The notes beneath the pieces are model-generated. The model was given only the letters and a program-made list of their open reading frames with translations. It was not told the origin of the DNA and searched no databases. Of a stretch of DNA of 64,000 nucleotides, positions 11,286 through 23,210 are shown piece after piece. Each line of letters opens with the position of its first letter. Within the stretch, counting starts at the first letter, position 1. This DNA is from Doryteuthis pealeii (Eukaryota > Mollusca > Cephalopoda > Myopsida > Loliginidae), in NCBI GenBank assembly GCA_023376005.1, contig CM042160.1, positions 83,211,272 through 83,275,271 on the forward strand. The letters are read 5' to 3'. A program made the translations under genes and the position numbers.

Positions 11286-12119
11286 ACCCCAATTAACAAA
11301 TCCAAACAATGATAACGTCTTTTTGGAATTTGTTGCAAAGCTGCAGGGTAAACAATATTTTTGGTTTTCCCCATTTGGGGTCCCCAGAAATAACTAAGTG
11401 ATAGGCAACAATAAACTATAAAAGAACTGAAAATTGATTGCTGCATTTAAGTTTTATATTAATATTTAAGTTTAACTTTTAAAAGTTCAATGATAATTCT
11501 TCTGCTGCCACTTAATTTAAAGACAATTTGATATACTTAGGTCTTTATTTTCTATACAAACAATTATTGGTACCATTATAGTATGTGACCTATGAAATCA
11601 TGTCTCTCTTATAGTATAAAAAGCATATTATAAGCTTATAATAATAACTGCTAACCCTAACCCTATTTCAGAATATTTTAGAATTTAATAGATCTCCGAT
11701 TCATGTAAATTATGGATAAATTATTTTTTAATCATTCTTAATTACTATATACAGCTTATGACTGAATTGCATTTCTTGAAATTGAATATATGTGAAAAAT
11801 AATTAGTTTCAATAAATTGCCTACTACTTATATCTATAAATATACTCTTACTGAGGTAGGACACATACTATAATAGAATCAAAAAGGTAGGCCACATACT
11901 ATAACGGCACCCAATTATTTCTATTTGATAGGAGACTTCTGCTGGATTTCATATTTTGATTAAAATGACTTGATTCAGCATTAAACTAAACAGCATGTCT
12001 TGTTCATCTTTCCTGAATAGTTTGTGTGATAAGAGGGAATAGCTCTTAAGTAAACATATCAAACGTAATAATTAAATCATCATACCGAAGTATATCCACA
12101 GATGCTGCTGGTAATGAAA

Positions 12120-12300
12120 ACTATGGAAAACTATGAAGGTTGTGCCAATTGTAATTGGTGCCCTTGGAATGGTCTCCAAGGGTCTGGAAAAGAATTTGGG
12201 CAAATTGGAAATCAGAGAAAGAATTGAGACCATCCAAACTCAGCCTCCAGTGAACCAACGGCTATGACAGATGTGAAAAACTCAATGATGATGAGGATGA
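12120..12300 (+). mobile_element. R4/Dong-type retrotransposon 3' fragment
   Basis: 12130-12240 translates to VVPIVIGALGMVSKGLEK then LEIRERIETIQT, the C-terminal end of the same retrotransposon found at 27365-30343. It ends in a GATGAT-rich and ATAATAAA tail just beyond the 3' end of ATP5F1D. Confidence 0.7.
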
Positions 12301-12353
12301 TAATAAAAATAACAACAATTTTTTTTTTTTTTTTTTTTTTACAATTTTTTTTT

Positions 12354-12359
12354 TTTATT
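12354..12359 (-). promoter_or_regulatory. candidate poly(A) signal of ATP5F1D
   Basis: AATAAA on the minus strand about 100 nt past the ATP5F1D stop, followed by long oligo-T (plus-strand) runs. Plausible but unproven; AATAAA is common by chance in sequence this AT-rich. Confidence 0.4.
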
Positions 12360-12460
12360 ATTGCGAAGACCAATAACTGAAAATATCACCTATGTATTCT
12401 GTCCAAACTGTGATGTTGAAAAATTTGCTAGACAAGACATCCACACATTTGCATTTTTTT

Positions 12461-12583
12461 TTACTCTAAGGCCTTTTGTAAGGCTTCATAACAATCTAAT
12501 GCAATTTGAGCTTCTGCTTTGTCTTTATCAGTTGAAGCAGAACTGAAGTCTGCTTGGGCTTTGGCAATTCCTTCACGGATTGC
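12461..12583 (-). CDS. ATP5F1D: ATP5F1D coding exon 4 with stop codon
   Basis: Codes AIREGIAKAQ through EALQKALE and TAA at 12463-12461. The acceptor is a long pyrimidine tract ending TTTTCAG. The two C-terminal helices are Ala/Lys/Glu-rich as in the family. Confidence 0.95.
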   Translation of the reverse strand, partial: AIREGIAKAQADFSSASTDKDKAEAQIALDCYEALQKALE

Positions 12584-12640
12584 CTGAAAAAGAAAAAAAA
12601 AGTTCATCAATAGTTAAAATTGAAATTTTTATACAACATC

Positions 12641-12671
<31 letters not shown>

Positions 12672-13210
12672 GTCAACAAAGTTCCAGGACTGGTGTCACA
12701 AAACATTTATTTCAAATCCAAACTACAAGTTCTCCCCTTCAAAGTAATCTTCGTGGAGTCTAATGCACTTTCCCATCCTTCTGTAACGCTTGCATGCACT
12801 CTTAGAAGGATTCTTCTGGGATTCTCTGTAGCTCTGTCATTACAGCCATTTTGATGTTGTGCACATCCTCAAAACGAGTTCCCTTGATGACCCCCTTGAG
12901 CTTGGAGAAGAGGGAATAAATCACATGGACCCAGTTTGGGTGAGTAGGGAGGTTACTCCAGCACAGTGATGTTCTTCTGGGACAGGAAATCTTGGATACT
13001 CAGGGCAGTGTGGGCAGGTGCGTTGTCATGGTGAAGCACCCAAAGGGTTGTCCTGCCACGTCTCTCGCCTCTTGTGCACTGAACAAAGCAAACGCCCCAG
13101 TATCTCTTTGTAGACATGCTGGCTGATCGTCTAGTCCAGTGGCAAGAACTCGTAGTGGACGTTGCCCCTCAAATCTTTTGGGACACCAGCCCTAGAACTT
13201 TTCTGACATA

Positions 13211-13249
<39 letters not shown>

Positions 13250-14032
13250 CAAATTAAATCAATAATAAAATAAACATAATTGAGTAAATAAATTAACAAA
13301 TCCCAAATTAATACCATATAGCCCCCCCTCCCCAGTTTAAATATAAATAACCATGCAGTATAAACTAGATTGCCTTTACCATCATACCCCCACCCCCACA
13401 CACAACAGGATATAGAGTGTGAACTACTTGGTTCAATGATTGCATAGGCAGCAAACTAGCAATTACCAAGTGCCATTGACTGTATATATGCTATATAAGT
13501 TAGGATAGCAGAGACACACACACATATCAAGAATTTATGGAAATTTAAAAGAAAAAAAAAACATTTTTTTAAAGAACAAATTTTTTTTTTTTACTGGACT
13601 CATAATAAGCAAGAAATAAATATATGCAAAAAGTATTTTTAAAAATTGAATACGAGGAGTCTGCTTGGTGTTTAAATTTATTTATCATGATTTTAGTTTT
13701 AAAGTTTAAAGAAAAGGTAAATACTGATTTTCAAGGCATGCAAGTTAAGCTGCCTCAGTTGATGCAGAATATTGCTACAATATCATCTTTCTATTCTTAC
13801 TTCCCTTTTCATTTGACCTTGGGTTAAAGATTTTTGGTAAATATATTATTTAATGTTGACCTTTTTGTCTTCTATTACAAATAGAAGACAAAAAGGTCAA
13901 CATTGTTGTATGATATGCAACAAAGAGAGGACCATATGACCTTTAGGCACCCCTTTTGCGATCTTGTTTCATAAGTACATTTTTTTCATTTACACCGTCA
14001 AAATCCGGTTGTAGGTTAGAGGTTAGTTTTAT

Positions 14033-14078
<46 letters not shown>

Positions 14079-17000
14079 AAAATCGTCTGTTAACAAACAA
14101 TCGGATTTTGATGGTGTAAATGAAAAAAATGACCTTATGAAACGAGATCGAAAAAGGGGTGCCTATGGGACCATATGACCTTTAGGTCATATGGTCCCAA
14201 AGAGAAAATCATTTCTATGAAGTGATTTTTTTGTGCAGAAAAGATGATTTAGTTAAGTACATAAAGATTTTGTAAAATTTCACAAAGATTTTAAAAATAT
14301 ATATATATATATATATAATCTTATATTAGTGGTCTGTCCATTTCCCAGGATGCAATTGTGAAACAAACCCCTATACGGAGATCAACACAAAACTTTTCTA
14401 GGGTAGAATTTTATGAGAAACCCAGTGGTGGTATTTATATTTACCCCTGAATTCATTTGGGGGTCACAAGGGACCAAATTACCGGCTGTGGTGGGAGAAG
14501 ATAGAAGAAAAAAACCTAAGGGGAATAACTCAGACAAATGTCCACATCAATCCTTCTGTTCATTAGAACCACTTGAATTAATAACACTTGATATTGCATC
14601 TTGCTCCCTTTCAAAAAGTAGTGTTATTGTGGTATTGGTAAATGGAGATTACTATGCACAAATCTCTGTTGTAAGATTTTCATAACAATGTGCATTGAGT
14701 GATAGGTACTGCTATCCAAAGGTGAGCAATATAAAATTTAAATAGTGCTTACTTAACTGGATACTATAAAACCCAGGAAAAGCTGGGAACATAGAATAAG
14801 TACTTTATAAAGAGACAATCTATTCAAATAACAAGGAGTGACATTTTGTCAGAACTTTATTTTCAAATCTTAACCAGAAGTCTCAAACCCTTGGGCTGCA
14901 TATGACCCATGCAGTGATGCTGATGGCTTTTTAATTTACTGCGTCCTGGATGCACGGATTTGATTTGAAGGAGTTCCCCAGGACCTAACTAAAGTTTCTT
15001 AATAAATTGTAGAGTCTTTATCTATGAACTAAAGCCGTCTAACCCCTACCTTGTACCCCATATAGTGTAATTTGTTTCCAAGAAAATATTGAAATGTATT
15101 TACAGTTAAGCCGGAAATGCTCGGGGAAGAGAAAAAAAACAAAAAAAAAAAAAAACACTGGGACACATGGAATATGATTTTTTTGCATCCTTTAAATTTT
15201 TCTGCATCAGTAACATGGGATGCATACCTATCAGCATCTCTGTCATTGGACTATTTATCTAATCCCGATGATTTTCATTTTTAAACTCGACATTTTGTTT
15301 ATTTTGTTTTACGGCATATCAACCTCAGTGGGTCATTTAATGCTGACAAAGTTTTGAAATAAATCAATTCTTAATGGATAATACAATTTTTTTATAAATA
15401 CATTTTTCTATTTAACCCATAGGTACTACCACTCCGGGTCAGAGTGGACCAGGGAGCAATGGTGATGAAGGGGGTGCTCCACATTCCCCAAACCTCCAAA
15501 ACTGGAACCTCACCATCAGATAGAATTTAACGTCATTCCCAGGACATGTAGACCCGCAGCCACCGCCTTCTAGCACCCATATGATAAAAAGGGGTTGGGG
15601 CTTGCCATAAGGGCAATAGGGTCAGGGAAAATCATATAGGTGCTAGGGCTTGACGTAACCAGCCGATTGATCGGATGGGGCCTCTCCGACCGCCCGTCTA
15701 GCCCAAGATAGGGCCAAAGTGGAGTATTGCAAGTCATGAACTGCTCATCCACCTGGGCTCTATCCTTAAGCATCATGGGTTGCCACCCACGGCCAACAGG
15801 TGGCCCTCGACATTTTGTATGTATTTACCAACTCTCCTGCATGAGCAGGATGTGACACAAAGTCAATTTTTTAAACACCCCCTTCTCCTAGACCACTTTC
15901 CATACCAAACTTAAAGAGCCCAGTCTGTCCAACTATTTACCCATAGCTAGAGGGAGAATAGAGGGATTCATACCTTTCCCAAGGATATTAGCCCTATGTG
16001 AAATGCAACCAGACTTGCTCAAGATTTGAACTCATGTTAATGTATCCATTTACTACAATGATAAATACACAATGAGCATCTCCTTGACATATTGGACTAG
16101 TTCAATCTCAGGAATCAGTCATATGCACAATCAGGTCTCCCTCATCATCAGGTCATGCTAGTAGCATAGATTCCCATAACTTTCCCTTGCCAATTGTCCC
16201 TATCAGTCATCAGCCCTGGCAAGTCAGCCATTTTTATCCAGACAAAAGTCAAATCTTGCTGATTAAACAATTAACACCTTTGTTCCGTAGAAACATTTTG
16301 AATATTTATTGAAGTTACAGGTAAACTAGTATTTGGATAACAAGAAAAAAGTCAGTAATTTTGGTAATATTTCAATGATTATTCACATCATCTTCAGTAA
16401 TGCATATATTTAACTAATAAAAGATATAAAACAGAGGATAGAAATACAAAAGAAGTTAACTAAAGTTTGAAGAGATAGAGAAAATTGTTTTTTTTTTTTG
16501 GTTTACTATTTAAGCAGTTGAATCCCCCCCCAAAAAAAAAAAAACCCTGTTATTTTGAAAATAACAGGTTTTGTTTTTTTTAAATTAATTTTTTTTTAAA
16601 AATTGATTTAAATGAATTCTGTTCACTTTAATTCTTATCCAATTGAAATTTCTTTGGATCCTGAATTGAAGAATTTTATTCATAATTCAATAAACTAAAA
16701 AAAAAAATCCTAAATATTCAGTAATCTTATCAGTTTATTGCATAAAGAAAGAAAAAAAAATATATATATATACTTACAGCAGCATCTAAATTTTCAACAG
16801 GATGAGCTTCCTCAGCCAAGATTTGAACAGAAGAGTCTTCATTGATTGAAATAGATCCACTGCTTACTGTAAATAAAGAAAATATTTGGTTGGTTGGTTG
16901 GATTTTACAACATGTTAACCCACTAGGTCATTTTATGCTGAAGACATTTTTGCCTTATTTATTCTCGATGAGTACAATTTTTTTTGGGGGGGAGGGGGTT

Positions 17001-17513
17001 GATTCATTTCAAATGTAGAGATTTTTCCCAAAGTTAGAAATTATGTCATAACAAAAATTTAATAAAAACAATGGTTATAAGAAAACAATGATGATTGGAA
17101 TTTGTTAACATACGTTCACGTCATGATCCAGGGGAAGGTGTGTGTGTGTGTGTGTGGGGGGGAGGGGGTACAAGACCTTCGCCCCATGCTGTGTGGCCAA
17201 TAAATACAGATTCAGATTTTTTCAAAGATTCACTTATCCATCCATTTTCAAATTTTATGCATTCATAATTCAGGTGTATAATGATAATAATTAGGCAATA
17301 TATTTCAATGTTATAGCAACACAACAACTTTACAATTTTACAACCCCCTAAAGCTGTGCCCTGGCTCAGCTGACCCACCTGTTAACACGATGGTTCAATG
17401 TGTTTCAAATCCAATTGTTTTTAATTAGAATTTGAATAAAATTTGGTATCAAAAAAAATAAATAAAAATTTAGATAATTAAGACATTGTAACATTGTTGG
17501 TATCCTTCTGTCT

Positions 17514-17555
<42 letters not shown>

Positions 17556-20500
17556 AGTAGTGTCTAATTTTTTTTTTTTTTTTTTTAAAACTACGTAGCC
17601 TGGGCGAGTTGTTTTGGAAGATGTGTTGTTGCCCAAGCAGAATATCCCCCTCTCCATACTGCCAATGTGGTTCAAAGGAAAGGTAAGAAACCAATGCAGT
17701 TTGGCAATGCCAGTGTCGCAGGAGTTGCTGTGTAGCACTGAAAGTCAGCGTTACTCCACCTTAGGGACTCCAGCTCCGGATTTGTTTACGGGGTTTACTC
17801 CCTTGCAACTTCCTCATTGTGACATAACATGAAAATCTGTTCTTTTGAAATCAAAATTTCTTTTAGGTCCACTTAAATTGTTCCGAGTGACCAATTATAC
17901 ATTGTATGTCTATTTTAAACTGAACCCCCATTTTATGATACCCTCCAAAAAATTTTTTCTATAATAATAATAATAATAATAAAAAAATTTTTTTTTTTTT
18001 TTTTAAATTCCCTAAGAAATGAGTCATTTTCAAACATTGCAGACCCAAATACATAAGAAAGAAAGAAAAAAAAAAAAAAAAAGCAATAATGTTATCCTTA
18101 AAATAGAATATGCAACTATATATTAATCTCGTAGTTTTGGTAGAATTAAATACTAACAAATGATACATGTGCTAGGGCTTGAGGTGACCAGCCAATTGAT
18201 CGGATGGGGCGTCTTCGACTGCCCATCTAGCCTAAGTAAAGGCAAAAGTAGTGTTGCATGAGAAAACCCTTCCTAACACATGCTTGCACCTACTGCATTG
18301 GTTTCTGGGATCCATTGCTTTTGATGCACTTTTTCTCCAGTTTAAACACACGTAACAATAAACAATATTCAATATGCATCCTATAACTAACAAAAAGAAA
18401 ATGTACCCCCCCCCATCATTTTTTTAACAAAAATATCTTCAAGAGCTTAATAAATATCAAAAGATAATTTTTAAATTTACCAAACATCATGGAAAATAAT
18501 AATAATGGAAAATATGAAAATGAAAAAAAAAAAAAAATCCCAAGAAAAACATTTATATTGAACAAAAATATTTAGATACAAGTAGTTTTTTTTAAATTTG
18601 AGATTGCAATGTAAATCATTTCCACAACATAAGTGTCCCATCATGTTTTTGTTAAACGTCCTTTGGTAGCAACATTCTAAGGCCAGTCTATCTTGGTGAA
18701 AGCACTTGCTTGATCAGTGTATACTCCCATGAAGGATATGAACTTTCAGAGATATAATGCAGCCCATTTTATCATAGTTCTTCCCCAGAGTCTCTACCAG
18801 TTTCCTAGAATTTTCAGCCTTGCAATTGTCCAAGAAGCCTTGAATCACAGTGACAAAGCAGTTCATATTGAACCTTTTAAGGAAATTCTGTTCACTCCAC
18901 AATCTTCTTTATTTGTAGTCCAATGAAGACAACAACTTTGACCTTTGACCCAGATAGGATTAAAACTCATACTACATCTTTCTACTTCAAGGAATAAATC
19001 TAACTTTGTGCCACAAGTAATATCCACCGAAACTGCACTCAACAACAGCGGGAATGAAGTACCTAAAAACGGCGACAAGAATCGTAGCAAAAATACCTAC
19101 CAAAATATTTTTTGGTTGCTTCAGCTTCGTAAACGGTGAGAACACCTGGTTTAAGTACACCAAGTGTAGGGACATGGTCAGGAAGCACACCGAAATTGCC
19201 AGACATCGATGGAACATCGACCTGGTTCACTTTAGCGTTGTTATAATAAACCTGAATGAAAGAGAAAAAAAATGTCTTTGAAGAACAAAATGCAATGATG
19301 ATGAAGCAAACAAGAAGAGGTGTGTGGTGTAATGGTTATCATCGTAGGAAATGGAGATGGCAAGAGGATTTCAAATCCTGGACGAGGCGGTTTCTATGAC
19401 GGCATTCACTGTGGGTCAGTTGAGTCAGCTCCATCCAATGAATTTGAAATTCACCACTGGTAATTCATGGAAGGGAGTAACAAGGGAATGGGAAATTCAT
19501 AAACAGTTCTTAAACCCTGCATGCATATCCCAATCAGGGGAAGAAGATGCTCTTATTTGCTGCAGGCTGTTTGCAGTGCTAATACCCTAGAGAAAGGTAC
19601 ACATCCAACTATTCTCCCCCCAGCTATGGATAAATAATAGGGAAGATTGGGCTCTTTAACCTTGGTTAGGCAACCAGTCTAGAAGAAGGAAAACTGAATT
19701 TAAACCTGTTAAACTCTGCTAAAGAGATTGACCTTGTGTCTCCTCCAAGCTGGGGTAGGAGTGGGTAAATATGTATTAGATAATCTTTTAGATTAACTTT
19801 AAAAGAACCACTTCAATTTATACATTTGATAAAAAAAAATTGCTCAAATTTATGCATTTTCTCATGATGAAATAAACTGATTTTTATCTGAATTTATAAA
19901 ACAGTTATTATAAAATGATGTACGGGGACTAATGTCCTCATCTTGATTGTTATTATAATCACAATATTTTGGTCATTATACCTAGTGTCTGTTAAAGTTT
20001 CTTGGTTTTTAAGCATTTTAAACTGAACCTTTTTACAGGTGGTAATAATCAATGGTTATTTGAAATCATTGAAGGATTACCAATGAATTAAAATTACTTT
20101 TAATCAATTTCATAGGTTGGTAAATTATGTTAACCTTTTGCTGTATACTACATTTAGTAAATTGCTTTTCTTTTTAAATTTTTCTTTAAGAAAGCAAATG
20201 GGAGAGCACAAAATGTAGTAATCAAAATAACAAAGATCAGGATACTAGTTTGAATTCATTGAATAAGTTGCATTTCACACACTAATTCCTCTTACAACAT
20301 ATACAGGGTAGTCCAAAAGCCTTGTCACCCTTATATATTGTTTTAACTTTCCTTCTTTTTTGTTTTAATAATACAATATATAAGTTATGTAATTATTTTA
20401 CCTCTTAAAAAATATATGTTGGGGTGACAAAACTTTCTGACCACACTGTACATTAATCTAGAGCAGAGTTTTTCAACCGGTGTGCCGCAGCACACAAGAG

Positions 20501-23210
20501 TTGAAGCTTCTGTGGGTGTGCCGTGAGTGTTGAGGACGGTTGATCATCCTTTTATATTTTTATTCTATTATTCTTTTTTGTTTTAATTATGCTACACTTG
20601 TAGCGCATTTTCACTATTCCTTTTCTTTTAAAATTTAAATAAAATAATTATATGTTCATATACTGATGGTGTATCAGTATATGAACATTTTCAGTGAAAA
20701 ATTACTTTAATATTTTTTGTTTTAATCATGCTACACCTGTAGTACATTTTCACTATTCCTTTTCTTTTAAAATTTATATGATAAAATAATATGTTCATAT
20801 ACTGATGGTGTATCTCGATCAATTTATTACCCAGCTCACTGTGCAACGAGATGAAAAAAGTTGAAAAACTGATCTAGAGGGTGGTCTAAAGGTCTTGTCA
20901 TCTCTACAAATTGTTTTAACTTTCATTATTTTTTTTTTTTAATAATATAAGTTATGTAATTATTTTTTTAGAATTTTGAGTTGTATTATGTAATTATTTT
21001 ACTGCTAAAAAAAAAAAAATATGTAGGAGTGACAAGACTTTCAGAATACTCTGTACATAAATAAATTATGTATACATTGTGTAACAAATTGTAAATGAAT
21101 TTTGTATTGCAATTGTCATTAACTGTTCACACATATGGGTATTTTTTAAATTTTTATTTACAGTTACTGAAACCTTATTAATCATGTCTTAATGTTTTTA
21201 AAGAGGTATCTACAGTGTATGTGTGTGTAATATATATATATATATTAGGTATACCCAATTTGTTGAAAAATCCGTGTTTTTTTTCAATACAATTTTGACC
21301 CCTCTATTTGAAAAAAATTTACTAAAGATCAGGGAATAATTTGATTTTAATGAAATTTTCAGTGTTGATTTATCAATGAATGAATTTTATAATGCATCAG
21401 TTATTTTATATCAAAACTTTCTGATTTTTTTCAGGTCACTTAACTCGACCCCACTGCACGAGCAGGATGTGACACAAGATGAATTTCTTAAGTGGAGTTT
21501 AACAGGTTTGAATTTAGAGCTTTCTTTCTCCTAGATTGGTTTAGCCATGGTTAAAGAGCCTAGTTTTCCCTACTATTTACCCATAGATGGAGGGAGAGTA
21601 GTTGGATGCATACTTTTCTCAAGTGTATTAGTGCAACAAAAATAAAAACAGCCTTGTCCAGGATTTGAACTCGGGTTGAAGAGTTCAATTCCTATGACTT
21701 TAACCATTACACCTCCATGTGTATATAAACAAGTTTAAAGTAATTGGGAAAATAAAAAGATGTCAAAAACAATAAATAAATAAATAAATAAACATTCTTT
21801 TTGAAGGGTAGAAGAAACTGACCCTTACAAAAAAAGAAACGATTTCATATGAAAGTCATTTTTTTATAATTATATTTGAAGATATGAAAAGTGTCACAAA
21901 GCAAAAAAAAAAAAAAAGAAAAGATTCTTCAGCATCCTGTTGAATTAAGCATTTTTTAATTTTTTTTACAATTTATTAATGAAAAGGAATTACTAATTAC
22001 TTTAAAGATTTTATAACCAAACTTGAAAATCATAAGGTTTCAAGACTAAACACATCCGTCTCATCAGGTGAACGTATTCACCTTCACTTTTTTTTTTTTT
22101 GTTTTGAAAGTCTCTAAAGAATTGACACTGTATTTTCCAGACTTTAAATTCAATTTTTTTTTTAAATCAATAAATGTATCTCTTGCAAAGGAAAAAAAAA
22201 AAGTCTTATTTTCTAAAAAAAAAAAAAAAAAAAAAAAAAATCGTATTGATTTTAGTGACCTTAAATTTTTGTTCTTTTTTAATCGGTACAAATTGTTTAT
22301 TTTTTTATTATTAGTAACAAAACAGATAATGTAATTATTTCAAATATTATTTTCATTTACTATTTTGACTAGATCTTTCTTTTATTTTCGACAATGTAAG
22401 TTTTTAAGAATTGATTAAAAATTTTATGACGGGATTAATTTGAGCTAAAAAAATTTTTTTTTAAAATCGTAGCAAACGAATCTTAATTATAAGGTAAAAA
22501 AATGTTTTATTATTATTATATATTATTCAGTACTATTTATGATAAAGTTACCAATTCATTTTTGTTTTAATATTCCGGTTTTCTCTATCACACTTTACGT
22601 GCAATGAGTTTTTTTTATAACTTTCACCGTTATAACTTTTGCAAAAAATTAAGCAATATTTTTTTAAATATTTCCCATTTCATCAACCTTCAAAAATAAA
22701 TCTTTCATAGTTTGGTGTCTTTAAAATTTAATTTAGGGTCCAAATTTCAATAAATAAATGTAAACAACAGATAAAATAACCTAAAAGGACACGAAAAAGG
22801 TCAAAAAAGAGAAGTACGTTGGTTTCACCATTCACTTCACCTCGAGATTTTATTGCAGAATATTAAAAGATAAATACATTATTTTGAGTTAGATTGATTT
22901 TAGGAAATTATTAGATCTCTACAGATACTATATAAGATCCGATTAATACACTAATAAAAATAAATTCGGTCTTAGTATTCATTTCTAATTTAAAACCTTT
23001 GTATTCTTTCAAAAATGGGACGAAGAAGACACATGCGATAAGTTGTATATGGTGTGCCCTCCAATAATTCTAACTTACCTCTCCGGGACTGGCAAAAGTG
23101 AAAGCCATGTCGGCATAGCCTCTGGTCTGTGTTTGCATGGAAGCAACGGATAAACGACTTCCATGGCGAAGGAAAGAGCCGAATCGGAGTGCATGACGAG
23201 CCAAAGCCAT
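12461..23210 (-). CDS. ATP5F1D: ATP synthase F1 subunit delta, mitochondrial (four coding exons)
   Basis: Delta subunit of mitochondrial F1Fo-ATP synthase (homologue of bacterial epsilon), part of the central rotor stalk linking the c-ring to gamma in the matrix. Joining 23210-23079, 19251-19101, 16866-16778 and 12583-12461 gives 495 nt, 164 residues plus TAA; the human precursor is about 168. Every junction has GT/AG and keeps the frame. Residues 1-33 are Arg/Ser/Ala-rich with no acidic residue, a typical mitochondrial presequence, probably cut near RGYA. The beta-sandwich carries the family signatures QVDVPSMSGNFGVL and DHVPTLGVLKPGV, then KYFVSSGSISIN and SSVQILAEEA. The C-terminal helical hairpin ends in EALQKALE. 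No stop, frameshift or missing block is seen, so I take it as a working gene. Introns of 3.8, 2.2 and 4.2 kb are full of transposon debris. The promoter was not identified. Confidence 0.96.
12667..13212 (-). mobile_element. mariner-family transposon, internally deleted and decayed
   Basis: About 27-bp terminal inverted repeats: GGTATGTCAACAAAGTTCCA at 12667 and its imperfect complement ending 13212, both in TA-rich flanks. The minus strand gives transposase debris with the family landmarks VLHHDNAPAHTALSIQDF, ITVLE..PPYSPKLGPCDLF and a C-terminal KGRT-like end, with stops and frameshifts. At 546 bp it is under half of a complete mariner and cannot make a transposase. It sits in ATP5F1D intron 3. 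Confidence 0.85.
13214..13247. repeat. (TA)n microsatellite
   Basis: TA run adjoining the mariner right end. Confidence 0.95.
13856..13903. repeat. near-perfect hairpin
   Basis: GTTGACCTTTTTGTCTTCTA is followed after a few bases by its exact complement. Confidence 0.85.
13932..14199. mobile_element. foldback element with A-rich core, ending in a second palindrome
   Basis: Arms of about 85 bp (GACCATATGACCTTTAGGCA on the left; GTGCCTATGGGACCATATGA inverted on the right) flank a run of about 36 A at 14037-14074. Positions 14168-14199 form a separate palindrome, GGGACCATATGACC and its complement around TTTA. Confidence 0.75.
15299..15805 (-). mobile_element. family X retroposon, copy 3
   Basis: Flanked by the 13-bp direct repeat CTCGACATTTTGT at 15286-15298 and 15806-15818. 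The tail lies at the left (TTATTTTGTTTTACGG), the body runs rightwards, and the first 80 bp of the family are missing. Confidence 0.85.
15826..16060 (-). mobile_element. tRNA-derived SINE, family S2
   Basis: Reverse copy: CCTGCATGAGCAGGATGTGA near 15836 through CAAGATTTGAACTCATG at 16019. Confidence 0.65.
16130..16260 (-). mobile_element. RTE-type retrotransposon 3' fragment
   Basis: The minus strand translates to LPGLMTDRDNWQGKVMGIYA, matching the ...DREGWRERVKEIRA... tail of RTE-like endonuclease-reverse transcriptases, followed by a TGATGA-type 3' end. Confidence 0.6.
16778..16866 (-). CDS. ATP5F1D: ATP5F1D coding exon 3
   Basis: 89 nt; with the base carried over from exon 2 it codes VSSGSISINE through VENLDAA. 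The acceptor is TTTACAG, the donor GTAAGT. It completes the beta-sandwich and enters the C-terminal helices. Confidence 0.95.
17465..17800. repeat. dispersed repeat shared with 47185-47450
   Basis: CAAGCAGAATATCCCCCTCT through TCCACCTTAGGGACTCCAGC appears in inverse orientation at 47185-47450. This copy is interrupted by a run of about 36 A (17515-17552) and oligo-T. Confidence 0.65.
18165..18260 (-). mobile_element. family X fragment
   Basis: GTGCTAGGGCTTGAGGTGAC through GCCTAAGTAAAGGC, about 90 bp of X. Confidence 0.55.
18600..18935 (-). pseudogene. remnant of a transposon-like protein family with a C-terminal FHQD motif
   Basis: The minus strand, with at least one frameshift and in-frame stops, gives FIGLQIKKIVE, then SEQNFLKRFNMNCFVTVIQG, FLDNCKAENSRKLVETLGKN, MGCIISLKVHILH and CFHQDRLALECCYQ. 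This order (GLQI...FLGN...Y..L....MS.K.H.LH...FHQD...ME.RYQG) resembles a multi-copy protein family in arthropod and mollusc genomes that I take to be transposon-derived; I cannot name it. It lies in ATP5F1D intron 2, is truncated and is non-functional. Confidence 0.5.
19101..19251 (-). CDS. ATP5F1D: ATP5F1D coding exon 2
   Basis: 151 nt coding VYYNNAKVNQ through EATKKYF plus one base of the next codon. The acceptor is a pyrimidine-rich tract ending CATTCAG at 19252; the donor is GTAGGT at 19100. This exon holds most of the N-terminal beta-sandwich, including the QVDVP and HVPTLGVLKPG signatures. Confidence 0.95.
19318..19770 (+). mobile_element. tRNA-derived SINE, family S2, with an internal insertion
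   Basis: Head: GTGTAATGGTTATCATCG, then the B-box-like GGATTTCAAATCCTGG. The body resumes at 19565. About 150 bp between (19400-19550) are not in other S2 copies. Confidence 0.65.
20308..20454. mobile_element. mariner-type MITE, family M
   Basis: Ends ACAGGGTAGTCCAAAAGCCT and the complement of TGGGGTGACAAAACTTTCTG...CTGTA. About 147 bp, AT-rich interior. The same family occurs at 20880-21055 and four times at 53667-54190. Confidence 0.75.
20464..20871. mobile_element. hAT-type MITE with 8-bp target duplication
   Basis: Terminal inverted repeats CAGAGTTTTTCAAC and GTTGAAAAACTG. Flanked by the 8-bp direct repeat ATCTAGAG at 20456-20463 and 20872-20879, the hallmark of hAT insertion. The subterminal GGTGTGCCGCAGCACAC resembles a widespread hAT MITE type. 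A segment of about 125 bp is internally duplicated (20572-20690 and 20700-20810). Non-autonomous. Confidence 0.88.
20880..21055. mobile_element. mariner-type MITE, family M
   Basis: GGTGGTCTAAAGGTCTTGTC at the left and GTAGGAGTGACAAGACTTTC with CTCTGTA at the right. Directly beside the hAT MITE. Confidence 0.7.
21270..21440. repeat. dispersed repeat P (half of a palindrome family)
   Basis: TTTCAGTGTTGATTTATCAATGAATG through TTTTTTCAGGTCACTTAACT recurs at 30985-31085, 31125-31250 (inverted), 36505-36650 (inverted) and 36965-37060. Non-coding. Confidence 0.65.
21437..21720 (-). mobile_element. tRNA-derived SINE, family S2
   Basis: Reverse copy: GCACGAGCAGGATGTGACAC at 21456 through TTTAACCATTACACC at 21699, which is the tRNA-like head on the minus strand. 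Confidence 0.7.
21725..22980. other. unassigned AT-rich intron sequence (ATP5F1D intron 1)
   Basis: Oligo-A/T tracts (22090, 22190, 22217-22240), no gene signal. Confidence 0.5.
23079..23210 (-). CDS. ATP5F1D: ATP5F1D coding exon 1
   Basis: Codes 44 residues, from MALARHALRF to FASPGE. The start at 23210 was chosen because it begins the presequence; an in-frame upstream ATG at 23369 would add 53 residues unlike any ATP synthase delta and is probably 5' UTR read-through. The exon ends on a full codon (phase 0) followed by GTAAGT. It is richer in G+C than its surroundings, as expected near a promoter. Confidence 0.95.
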
